Assembly: GCA_016218005.1 (NCBI GenBank)
Contig: JACRFF010000092.1
Location: 1 to 5,296, forward strand
Reading direction: 5' to 3'
Origin: Ignavibacteriales bacterium
GTDB taxonomy: Bacteria; Bacteroidota; Ignavibacteria; UBA10030
DNA: 5,296 nt
Shown here: in pieces, positions 1-5,296 of the stretch
Numbering within the stretch: the first letter of the stretch is position 1
How the letters are laid out: each line of letters starts with the position of its first letter
Position numbers and translations under genes: made by a program
The notes under the pieces: generated by a model
Seen by the model: only the letters and a program-made list of their open reading frames with translations
Databases searched by the model: none
Told to the model about the DNA's origin: nothing

Positions 1-30
1 AATATTCCTTTCGATAGTGTTTTTTCTTTG

Positions 31-105
31 CCTGCCCGCTACGCGTTCTGGCGGGCCTGCCCGCTACGCGTTCTGGCGGGCCTGCGGGCGGGCGTTCTTT
101 GCGTC
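31..105. repeat. Tandem GC-rich palindromic repeat (REP-like), two full 25-bp units plus a decayed third
   Basis: Two identical 25-bp units occupy 31-55 and 56-80. A partial, diverged third begins at 81 (CCTGCGGGCGGGCGTTCTTT). Each unit contains an inverted pair, GCCCGC at 34-39 and GCGGGC at 51-56. The unit junction forms a tighter hairpin, GCGGG-CCTG-CCCGC at 51-64, followed by TAC. Read on the minus strand this is GTAG followed directly by a GC-rich stem, which resembles the GTAG-plus-palindrome layout of REP elements mobilised by RAYT transposases. That resemblance is an inference, since no RAYT gene is in the window. The array lies downstream of the GxxExxY gene and could also stabilise or end its transcript, although no clean T-tract follows on that strand. 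Nothing coding is seen in 1-118. Confidence 0.8.
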
Positions 106-118
106 TATATTTGTTTTG

Positions 119-151
119 AACCGCCAAGGACGCGGAGAGTCGCAAAGGTTA
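119..151 (-). repeat. Left copy of the AACCGCCAAGG...CGCAAAG repeat, abutting the GxxExxY stop codon
   Basis: On the plus strand, AACCGCCAAGG (119-129) is followed by a short variable stretch, then CGCAAAGG (141-148) and TTA (149-151). Read on the minus strand, the TTA is the TAA stop of the GxxExxY gene and the repeat starts at the next base. A copy in the same orientation lies at 571-592 with the same relation to the kinase stop codon. A further CTTTGCG at 98-104 could pair with the CGCAAAG of this copy, giving a degenerate version of the hairpin seen at the right copy. Confidence 0.7.
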
Positions 152-526
152 TAATTTGTTAACGACACGTCGGATACCGTCTTTGATCAATTTCACGTTG
201 AAGTTAATTAAATATCCTAATCGACAACCAGACAGTTTGAGGTAGGTTAAGATTTGAGCCATATGAACATCGTTGAGCGCTTCAACCGATTTGATTTCGA
301 TGATAACGAGATTCTCAACCAGAACATCAATTCGATATCCGCAATCGAGCCGCACTTCTTTGTACACAACCGGAAGTGCTTTTTGTGTTTCGGCTTTGAG
401 TCCTGCTTGGATGAGTTCGTAAACCAAACATGCTTCATAGGTGGATTCGAGTAAACCCGGTCCAATTGCCTGATGTACTTTGAATGCACAATCAACGACG
501 ATCTTTCCGATTTCATTCTCTGTCAT
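149..526 (-). CDS. GxxExxY protein (PD-(D/E)XK nuclease-like superfamily)
   Basis: This small protein is about 125 residues with the start chosen here, typical for the GxxExxY family. Numbered from that start, the family motif is G24-L-L-E27-S-T-Y30. The pattern D67 ... E77-I-K79 and the following Q91 match the acidic and lysine residues of the PD-(D/E)XK nuclease fold. The family's cellular role is not established and nuclease activity is inferred from the fold only. The frame is open to an ATG at 553, but ATG at 526 is preferred because GAAGGG (533-538, minus sense) lies 6 nt upstream. An ATG at 530-532 would leave no spacer, and the extra N-terminal residues would be encoded by repeat DNA. 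The gene lies 63 nt downstream of the kinase on the same strand and is flanked by same-orientation repeat copies, suggesting a transferred cassette. It could be co-transcribed with the kinase if the intervening hairpin does not stop transcription. Confidence 0.88.
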   Translation of the reverse strand: MTENEIGKIVVDCAFKVHQAIGPGLLESTYEACLVYELIQAGLKAETQKALPVVYKEVRLDCGYRIDVLVENLVIIEIKSVEALNDVHMAQILTYLKLSGCRLGYLINFNVKLIKDGIRRVVNKL

Positions 527-532
527 TGTCAT

Positions 533-538
533 CCCTTC
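533..538 (-). promoter_or_regulatory. Shine-Dalgarno site for the GxxExxY gene
   Basis: Minus-strand GAAGGG lies 6 nt before ATG 526. It decides the start over the upstream in-frame ATGs at 532 and 553. The site sits in a GCGCAAAGAGCGCGAAGGG stretch that continues the repeat, so the repeat appears to supply the ribosome binding site. Confidence 0.6.
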
Positions 539-542
539 GCGC

Positions 543-589
543 TCTTTGCGCACTTAGCGGTTATATCTTAAACCGCCAAGGCGCAAAGA
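543..589 (-). repeat. Long hairpin (inverted repeat) between the kinase and the GxxExxY gene; right copy of the repeat
   Basis: The left arm at 543-562 (TCTTTGCGCACTTAGCGGTT) pairs with the right arm at 571-589 (AACCGCCAAGGCGCAAAGA) across an 8-nt loop. The stem is about 19 bp with one bulged base and one G/A difference that would be a G-U pair in one transcript orientation. It begins at the base after the kinase TAA stop (590-592). There is no U-tract after the stem on the minus strand, so it is not a classical intrinsic terminator. It may be a processing or 3'-end stabilising hairpin, or simply a mobile palindromic repeat. The right arm matches the repeat at 119-151. Confidence 0.8.
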
Positions 590-3370
590 TTACAGTGTAA
601 AATAGAACGTTGCTCCTTCATTGACTTTTCCTTCAGCCCATACGTTACCACCGTGGCGGTGAACGATGCGTTGCACCGTCGCCAAGCCAACGCCGGTGCC
701 GGCGAAGTCCCTCATAGCGTGCAATCGCTGAAACGCCCCGAACAGCTTGTCTGCGTGCGCCATATCGAACCCAACGCCGTCGTCGCGGACAAAATATGCC
801 AGAACGCCGTCACGCGTTAAAACTCCGAACTCAATCTTTGCCGTCGGATGCTTGCTGGTGTACTTCCACGCATTGCCGAGAAGATTATCCATCACAACGC
901 GCAGAAGGTGGGCGTCTCCTTCCGCAATTACGTCGTCGGCAATCTGGAATTCAACCGTGCGATTGGGCTGCGTGCTCTGCAATTGCATCGCAATAGCGTT
1001 TGCCAAGTGACTCAGGTTCACCTTTTCGCGGCGCATTTCCGTGCGGGATACCCGTGAAAGATTCAACAGGTCGTCGATGAGTTGCGCCATGCGCTGGCTG
1101 GCGGCGCGCACGCGGTTGAGATAATCCTTCGCTTGCGCATTCAATTGATGCGTATGGTCTTCCAACAACGCGAGGCTGAATCCATCGATGCTGCGCAGCG
1201 GCGCCCGCAAATCGTGCGAGACGGAGTAACTGAACGCCTCGAGTTCTTTGTTGGCGACTTCGAGCTGTGCCGTGCGCTCTATAACGCGCCGCTCCAACTC
1301 TTCATTCAGTTTCTGGAGTTCATTTTCAGCCCGCTTGCGATCGGTTATGTCCATAGAAAGAATGAAAACCCCTTCAGGTACCGGTTGAATGCTAAGGTCG
1401 AACCACCCGGTGGTTCCATCAGGAAAAACAAATTCATTCTCCATGTGCCGCGCAATCCGTTCTTCCATACATTGCTTAATAATACCAAACACGGTTGTTG
1501 CTTCAATGCCAGGCCACATATCCATATATTTATTGCCCAACAATTCTTCTTTGGGCCGGCGATTATGTTTGTCAGCAGCATCGTTAAGATAAATATACCG
1601 CCAGTCAAACCCGATAAGATGGCATCCTTCCATCATGTTATCGAGGGTAGTTCGGAGGCGCTCTTCGTTCTTTCGTAATGATGCCGTTCGTTCTTTCACG
1701 CGGTCTTCCAGCTCTTCGTTCAACTGCCGAAGCGCATCCTCCGCTTGTTTACGCTCGGTGATGTCAATGAGGGAAACCAGCACCAGCATTTCCTCTTCGG
1801 ATTGAATGGGGCTTAAACCCACCTCAACAGGAATTTTGGCACCGTCCTTTCTCAAACCAAACAAGTCGCGGCCCATTCCCATACCGCGTGTCTCCGGATG
1901 AGCAAAAAAGCTTGACCGAAGAAACGTGTGATCAACGGCATTCTCTCTTGGAATCAACATTTCAATTTTCTTTCCAAGCAGCTCGTTACGGTTGTACCCA
2001 AAATAGTTTTCTGCCTGAGCGTTGACCAAGCGGATTGTACCATTGAAATCCACCAAGATAATCGCATTCGGCGCCGATTCGACGACCAACCGAAATCGAT
2101 CTTCTGCCTTTCTTCGTCCTGCCGCATCTCTTTTGACAAGCACAAAGATGAACGCCAGCAACAGCACCTGCACGGCAAGACTGAGATAAATAATAAGCTG
2201 GCTGCGATTCGCCTGATGTATTTCATCTTCATTTTTCGTTTGCAGATGCCGGTCGTCTTCTGCAATCATCTGTGCGACGAGAGTGCGGATGCTGTCGGTG
2301 AGTATGTTTCCTCTATCGGTTGCAATCAACAAACGTGCTTCTCTTTCTCCTTTTATTCTGCACGTGGAGATTATTGTATCGGAGAACGCAAGGCGCTTTT
2401 CAATTAACCGATCAAGCGATACGAGCGCTCGCTGCTGGTAAGGATTATCAACTGTGTGTAAGCGTAAATCATTCAAAAGTGTCGGGAGTTCACGAGAAGC
2501 CTTTTCGCGCGGTCTCAGGTATTTGTCGTTGCCAGTGAGAACAAAGCCGCGTCCACTTGATTGAACTTCCAGAACGTGTGAGAGAACGGCTCCAAGCTGA
2601 TTCTTCACCTCCTGTGTATGTTCCACCCAATCGCTTGCTTGAAGGAGAGACTTGATGCCTGAAATGGAGAGGAACGTGATGAAGATGATGAAGGCGGTGG
2701 TAACCGTAAGTCCGGCAAAAAGTTTTTGTTCGATCGTGATCGGTGTGTGCTGCCGTTCGTACGCGGTGAAGAGCATCCCGACGCATAGAATGATAAACGT
2801 GCCGGCGGTATTTGCTGCAATTTTTGTATAACCGGAGGTTCCTGCAAACTCTACAAATCCGCTGAGATAACCGAAAAGCCCGATGATGCTGAGGGTGAGC
2901 GAAAAGATCAATGAAAACTCAATCAAAAAACTTTGGCGGAATTTGGGGAGTGTAAAAAGCATGAATGCAAATCCGAGAAGTAGAAAGTTCACCGCCGTGT
3001 TGGGTGCCATCGAACTGGGGTTTGGTGCGCTCATCGCTTTTACCGACTTGCGGTATAGAATTTCATCGAAGCCGGTATTCCGGTCGAAGAAGTTTTGGTA
3101 AACCGAAAAAATCCCGATAAGCAAAATCACCAGCGCAAGAAACTGCACAAGCCGGTGTGCAAAACGATGCGAGTGTTGCAATGCCATAAGTGCAATTCCG
3201 GCGAAGAGAAATGCTGCGGCTGTATTTGCCGCCATGTCGGTACCGTAGGGATGAAAAGACTTGAGTGTGGCGACATCGAACTGATAGCCGATAAGCACGA
3301 GAAGACCGATGAGCGCGGTTATCAAACCCGCAGCGTATGAAAATGTCAATCGTGGAAATTTAGAAAGCAT
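590..3370 (-). CDS. Membrane sensor histidine kinase: multi-TM N-terminus, CHASE3, two PAS, HisKA, HATPase_c
   Basis: The protein is a 926-residue two-component sensor kinase anchored in the inner membrane. Six hydrophobic segments lie within residues 11-204. Next comes a helix at 216-238, a periplasmic CHASE3 domain (about 240-388, with SSGRGFVLTGNDKYLRP at 271-287) and a final helix at 391-412. Two PAS/PAC domains follow (about 422-540 and 570-680), each ending in a near-identical charged coiled-coil linker. The HisKA H-box is SVSHDLRAPL (716-725) with H719 as phospho-acceptor. The ATPase domain shows the N-box (N829, N833), G1 DDGVGF (863-868) and G2 GTGVGL (891-896), so all catalytic boxes are intact. 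There is no receiver domain and no adjacent response regulator, so its output partner is unknown, as is its ligand. The start is supported by GGAG 8 nt upstream. It ends at GATFYFTL, a few residues shorter than relatives often run, with the stop codon touching a repeat. Confidence 0.95.
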   Translation of the reverse strand: MLSKFPRLTFSYAAGLITALIGLLVLIGYQFDVATLKSFHPYGTDMAANTAAAFLFAGIALMALQHSHRFAHRLVQFLALVILLIGIFSVYQNFFDRNTGFDEILYRKSVKAMSAPNPSSMAPNTAVNFLLLGFAFMLFTLPKFRQSFLIEFSLIFSLTLSIIGLFGYLSGFVEFAGTSGYTKIAANTAGTFIILCVGMLFTAYERQHTPITIEQKLFAGLTVTTAFIIFITFLSISGIKSLLQASDWVEHTQEVKNQLGAVLSHVLEVQSSGRGFVLTGNDKYLRPREKASRELPTLLNDLRLHTVDNPYQQRALVSLDRLIEKRLAFSDTIISTCRIKGEREARLLIATDRGNILTDSIRTLVAQMIAEDDRHLQTKNEDEIHQANRSQLIIYLSLAVQVLLLAFIFVLVKRDAAGRRKAEDRFRLVVESAPNAIILVDFNGTIRLVNAQAENYFGYNRNELLGKKIEMLIPRENAVDHTFLRSSFFAHPETRGMGMGRDLFGLRKDGAKIPVEVGLSPIQSEEEMLVLVSLIDITERKQAEDALRQLNEELEDRVKERTASLRKNEERLRTTLDNMMEGCHLIGFDWRYIYLNDAADKHNRRPKEELLGNKYMDMWPGIEATTVFGIIKQCMEERIARHMENEFVFPDGTTGWFDLSIQPVPEGVFILSMDITDRKRAENELQKLNEELERRVIERTAQLEVANKELEAFSYSVSHDLRAPLRSIDGFSLALLEDHTHQLNAQAKDYLNRVRAASQRMAQLIDDLLNLSRVSRTEMRREKVNLSHLANAIAMQLQSTQPNRTVEFQIADDVIAEGDAHLLRVVMDNLLGNAWKYTSKHPTAKIEFGVLTRDGVLAYFVRDDGVGFDMAHADKLFGAFQRLHAMRDFAGTGVGLATVQRIVHRHGGNVWAEGKVNEGATFYFTL

Positions 3371-3378
3371 ATTCTTAA

Positions 3379-3382
3379 CTCC
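3379..3382 (-). promoter_or_regulatory. Shine-Dalgarno site of the histidine kinase
   Basis: Minus-strand GGAG lies 8 nt before the kinase ATG at 3370. It supports that start and sits in the 20-nt gap after the stop of the small upstream frame. Confidence 0.6.
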
Positions 3383-3390
3383 GCGAAGTG

Positions 3391-3543
3391 TTATTGTCGT
3401 CTTTCGGAATTGTCTCTGCGCAGGTCCTTCGTCACGATGGGAAACCGAAGCGCACCAATTTCGGTTTCTCGGATAGTGGTGTTGCTCTTATGCCGGATGT
3501 GTGCAACATCGTGCTCGATGTATGGAAGAATTTGTTCAGCCAT
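3391..3543 (-). CDS. Possible small protein (50 residues) upstream of the histidine kinase
   Basis: I do not recognise this protein. The frame starts MAEQILPYIEHDVAHI and ends LRRDNSERRQ. It is charged and hydrophilic, with no membrane segment or signal peptide. It would end 20 nt before the kinase ATG, in the same direction, with the kinase Shine-Dalgarno site in the gap, which is an operon-like arrangement. About 60 percent of codons begin with a purine, as in real genes, but the frame is too short for this to be decisive. Its own ribosome binding site is weak (CGGAAA directly before the ATG). A promoter-like TTGACA-N17-TACTTT lies about 50-75 nt upstream of the ATG. It could be a leader peptide, a remnant of a longer gene, or chance within the 5' untranslated region of the kinase. 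The antisense frame over the same bases looks no more convincing. Confidence 0.3.
   Translation of the reverse strand: MAEQILPYIEHDVAHIRHKSNTTIRETEIGALRFPIVTKDLRRDNSERRQ
3441..3468. repeat. Perfect 9-bp inverted repeat in the kinase upstream region
   Basis: GAAACCGAA (3441-3449) and TTCGGTTTC (3460-3468) are perfect reverse complements around a 10-nt spacer. The symmetry could be a regulator binding site or an RNA hairpin about 70-100 nt before the kinase ATG. It also lies inside the possible 50-codon frame. No T-tract follows on either strand, so a terminator is unlikely. Confidence 0.5.
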
Positions 3544-3592
3544 TTTCCGTTCAGTGGGTCAATGGGTCGGAATTTGGTGATGGGGCGACTGC

Positions 3593-3621
3593 AAAGTAAG
3601 GTTTCGCCCGATGATTGTCAA
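3593..3621 (-). promoter_or_regulatory. Candidate promoter for the small frame and histidine kinase
   Basis: On the minus strand a perfect TTGACA (3621-3616) is followed after 17 nt by TACTTT (3598-3593). The -35 box and spacing are ideal for a sigma-70-type promoter and the -10 is poor. The TTACTTTG context also loosely resembles the Bacteroidota TAnnTTTG element, with TTG 19 nt upstream. Transcription would start near 3586, about 43 nt before the small frame and about 215 nt before the kinase. Confidence 0.35.
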
Positions 3622-3642
3622 AATGTTGTTCAGACTCGACCT

Positions 3643-3674
3643 CAACCTTGTCAAGGTTGTGAACCTTGCAAGGT
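3643..3674. repeat. Cluster of AACCTTG palindromes between kinase and sdhC
   Basis: CAACCTTG-T-CAAGGTTG (3643-3659) is a perfect 17-bp palindrome. It is followed by ACCTTGCAAGGT (3663-3674), a perfect 12-bp palindrome. The two share AACCTTG as a direct repeat, and their facing halves (CAAGGTT-GTG-AACCTTG, 3652-3668) also pair. It could be a dispersed palindromic repeat or paired operators. It lies about 85 bp upstream of sdhC and just behind the candidate minus-strand promoter. Confidence 0.7.
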
Positions 3675-3759
3675 GCGTATTGCGTTGCTTTTTCGCCAAT
3701 AACTCTCTACCATTTCACCGATTTTATTTTCACTTCTCGGAAATCTCGGCAGGTCGTCT

Positions 3760-4446
3760 ATGAGCGCCTTACTTTCGTTCTACCAATCCTCGATCGGCAA
3801 GAAATTCTTCATGAGCATCACGGGATTATTCCTGTGCCTGTTTTTGTTAGAGCACGCCGTCGGCAATTCGTTGCTCTTCCTCGGCAAGGAAATCTACGAA
3901 GCCTATTCTGAAGCGCTGGTGAAGAATCCAGTCATCCGCACGATTGAAATCGGGTTATTCCTTTCGCTGCTTGTTCATCCGATGCTCGGTGGATGGCTCT
4001 GGTTCGTGAACCGGCGCTCGCGTCCGGTGAAGTACGATGTGTACCAATTGAAGGAAAATGCGCCGTGGTACTCGCGCAGCACTATGCTTACCGGTTTGAC
4101 GATCTTCGGCTTTCTTCTTCTGCACCTGTATTCTTTTTTCTTCAAGATACGGTTTACACCCGTGCATCCCTCGGGGTATGATCTGGTTGTGCACAAGTTT
4201 CAGGATCCGCTGTTCGTGTCGGTCTACGTCGTGTGCATCGGATTGCTGGGATTTCACCTGCGGCACGGCTTTCAATCGGGATCTCAAACGCTGGGTTTGC
4301 GGAACAAGAAGTATACGCCGCTGATCGACAAGGTTGCGTTTCTGTTTTGGTTCATCATTCCGGCGGTGTTCATCTCTCTTCCGATCTACTTCTACTTTTT
4401 CTGGCGGCCGGCGATGAACGGAGCAATGACCGCGTGGATTTTCTAA
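3760..4446 (+). CDS. sdhC: Succinate dehydrogenase/fumarate reductase cytochrome b558 membrane subunit
   Basis: This 228-residue integral membrane protein anchors SdhA/SdhB and passes electrons between the iron-sulfur subunit and quinone. The N-terminus carries the family signature SSIGKKFFMSITGL (10-23). Five hydrophobic helices are visible, around residues 15-40, 60-83, 108-130, 150-170 and 192-216, as in the single-subunit di-haem anchors of Bacillus subtilis SdhC and Wolinella FrdC. Candidate axial haem ligands are H32, H73, H122 and H166 (in FHLRHGF; H169 is the alternative), one in each of the first four helices, consistent with two haems b. The start has a weak Shine-Dalgarno (AGG at 3751-3753, 6 nt upstream). 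The stop is 20 nt before sdhA, indicating an operon. Sequence alone does not separate succinate dehydrogenase from fumarate reductase; di-haem enzymes of this type usually use menaquinone. Confidence 0.95.
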   Translation: MSALLSFYQSSIGKKFFMSITGLFLCLFLLEHAVGNSLLFLGKEIYEAYSEALVKNPVIRTIEIGLFLSLLVHPMLGGWLWFVNRRSRPVKYDVYQLKENAPWYSRSTMLTGLTIFGFLLLHLYSFFFKIRFTPVHPSGYDLVVHKFQDPLFVSVYVVCIGLLGFHLRHGFQSGSQTLGLRNKKYTPLIDKVAFLFWFIIPAVFISLPIYFYFFWRPAMNGAMTAWIF

Positions 4447-4466
4447 CACTTACCTAACGAACGACC

Positions 4467-5296
4467 ATGGCACTTGATTCTAAAATACCCGACGGACCGA
4501 TTGAGAAGAAATGGTCCAACCATCGCTTCCACATGAAGTTGGTCAATCCGGCCAACAAGCGGAAATACAACATCATCGTTGTCGGCACCGGACTGGCGGG
4601 AGCGTCGGCGGCGTCATCACTGGCGGAACTCGGCTATAACGTGATGGCATTCAGTTACCACGAATCCGCTCGGCGCGCGCACAGCATTGCGGCGCAGGGG
4701 GGAATCAACGCGCCGAAGAATTATGCAAACGACGGCGATAGCGTCTACCGGCTTTTTTATGATACGCTGAAAGGGGGCGACTATCGCGCCCGCGAAGCCA
4801 ACGTCTACCGGCTTGCCGAAGTCAGCGGCGCCATTATCGACCAATGCGTGGCGCAGGGCGTTCCGTTCGCGCGCGATTATGCCGGCTATCTCGACAATCG
4901 TTCGTTCGGTGGAGCGCAAGTATCCCGTACGTTCTATGCGCGCGGGCAGACGGGCCAGCAATTATTGCTCGGCGCGTACTCGGCCTTGATGCGCCAAGTC
5001 GATGCGGGCACGGTGAAGTTCTTCGACCGCCGCGAGATGCTCGACCTCGTTGTGGTGAATGGTCAAGCGCGCGGCATCGTGTGTCGCAATCTTCGCAACG
5101 GCACGATCGAATCGTACGAGGCGCACGCGGTGGTGCTTGCCACCGGCGGATACGGAAATGTCTTCTACCTCTCGACGAATGCCAAGGCGAGCAACGCCAC
5201 CGCCATCTGGCGCGCTCACAAGAAGGGGGCGCACTTTGGCAATCCGTGCTATACGCAAATTCATCCGACATGCATTCCGGTCAGCGGACATTACCA
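4467..5296 (+). CDS. sdhA: Succinate dehydrogenase/fumarate reductase flavoprotein subunit (5' part, runs off the window)
   Basis: This is the catalytic subunit that interconverts succinate and fumarate using covalently bound FAD, on the membrane-attached domain of complex II. About 276 codons are present out of roughly 640 usual for this type, so the gene is incomplete because the window ends. The FAD-binding GTGLAG is at residues 40-45 behind a beta strand (YNIIVV). H72 in [12 protein letters not shown] is the expected histidyl-FAD attachment site. Further family blocks are [13 protein letters not shown] (155-167), [18 protein letters not shown] (222-239) and QIHPTCIP (264-271). The start ATG lies 20 nt after the sdhC stop. 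No clear Shine-Dalgarno is seen before it (CTAACGAACGACC), so translation may be coupled to sdhC or rely on a leader-independent mode. An sdhB iron-sulfur subunit is expected next but is outside the window. The GC content is visibly higher than in the minus-strand genes. Confidence 0.96.
   Translation, partial: MALDSKIPDGPIEKKWSNHRFHMKLVNPANKRKYNIIVVGTGLAGASAASSLAELGYNVMAFSYHESARRAHSIAAQGGINAPKNYANDGDSVYRLFYDTLKGGDYRAREANVYRLAEVSGAIIDQCVAQGVPFARDYAGYLDNRSFGGAQVSRTFYARGQTGQQLLLGAYSALMRQVDAGTVKFFDRREMLDLVVVNGQARGIVCRNLRNGTIESYEAHAVVLATGGYGNVFYLSTNAKASNATAIWRAHKKGAHFGNPCYTQIHPTCIPVSGHY

Larger units (their letters stand above)
3544..3759. other. Divergent intergenic region between kinase side and sdhC
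   Basis: No convincing gene is seen here; with the doubtful small frame included, the gene-free stretch would be 3371-3759. It holds the candidate minus-strand promoter and the AACCTTG palindromes. It must also hold the sdhC promoter unless transcription enters from elsewhere. For sdhC I see only a weak candidate, TTGCTT followed after 17 nt by TACCAT, in the stretch 3686-3714. The last 50 bases before sdhC are T-rich with short pyrimidine runs. Confidence 0.6.

Noticed and set aside
31..148. Rho-independent terminator for the GxxExxY gene
   Set aside because: GC-rich hairpins exist, but no U-tract follows any of them on the minus strand, so a classical intrinsic terminator cannot be supported.
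1..151. CRISPR array suggested by the spaced 25-bp repeats
   Set aside because: The two 25-bp units are directly adjacent with no spacers and there are only two full copies. No cas gene is present.
149..553. Longer GxxExxY product starting at ATG 553
   Set aside because: The extra N-terminal residues are encoded by the repeat hairpin, and a good Shine-Dalgarno sits 6 nt before ATG 526, inside the longer frame.
1082..1678. Plus-strand open frame of 198 codons opposite the kinase
   Set aside because: It is an antisense shadow of the PAS2 and HisKA coding region, whose protein is unmistakable on the minus strand. No family features are visible.
3388..3702. Plus-strand open frame of 104 codons in the intergenic region
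   Set aside because: The product is not recognisable and it has no clear ribosome binding site. It runs through the AACCTTG palindromes and opposes the kinase leader and the candidate promoter. It is most likely chance.
4617..5291. Minus-strand open frames opposite sdhA
   Set aside because: They are arginine-rich, low-complexity antisense products of a GC-rich gene. The plus strand clearly encodes the SdhA motifs.

Overview
The window looks like a chromosomal segment of a Bacteroidota/Chlorobiota-group (FCB) bacterium, possibly of the Ignavibacteria type. This is inferred from three things: an sdhC-sdhA gene order with a single fused di-haem cytochrome b558-type SdhC, weak or absent Shine-Dalgarno sequences on the sdh genes, and short GC-rich palindromic repeats together with a GxxExxY-family gene, both of which I associate with environmental genomes of this group. 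No rRNA, tRNA or CRISPR array is visible, so the taxonomy stays tentative.

Layout. Bases 1-118 hold non-coding repeats: two identical 25-bp GC-rich units and a decayed third, with REP-like hairpins. Bases 149-526 (minus) encode a small GxxExxY protein with PD-(D/E)XK-like residues. The gene lies between two same-orientation copies of a short repeat (AACCGCCAAGG...CGCAAAG). Each copy abuts the TAA stop codon of a minus-strand gene, and the right-hand copy forms a long hairpin. Bases 590-3370 (minus) encode a 926-residue membrane sensor histidine kinase: multi-pass N-terminus with a threefold ANTA repeat, CHASE3, two PAS domains, HisKA and HATPase_c. A possible 50-codon reading frame (3391-3543, minus) lies just upstream of it, behind a promoter-like TTGACA-N17-TACTTT.

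The region 3371-3759 separates the kinase side from the sdh side and contains a compact cluster of AACCTTG palindromes. From 3760 on the plus strand come sdhC (complete) and sdhA (5' part only, running off the window). Together with an SdhB expected downstream, these would form the membrane succinate:quinone oxidoreductase (complex II) or a fumarate reductase.

Functionally, the plus-strand genes are core respiration. The minus-strand genes are a signalling kinase without a visible response regulator and a probable accessory GxxExxY gene. No direct functional link between the two sides is shown by the sequence. The most distinctive feature is the repeat architecture around the GxxExxY gene, where repeat copies appear to supply its Shine-Dalgarno sequence and to sit exactly at the stop codons of both it and the kinase. 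I do not see convincing evidence of an entirely new multi-gene system.
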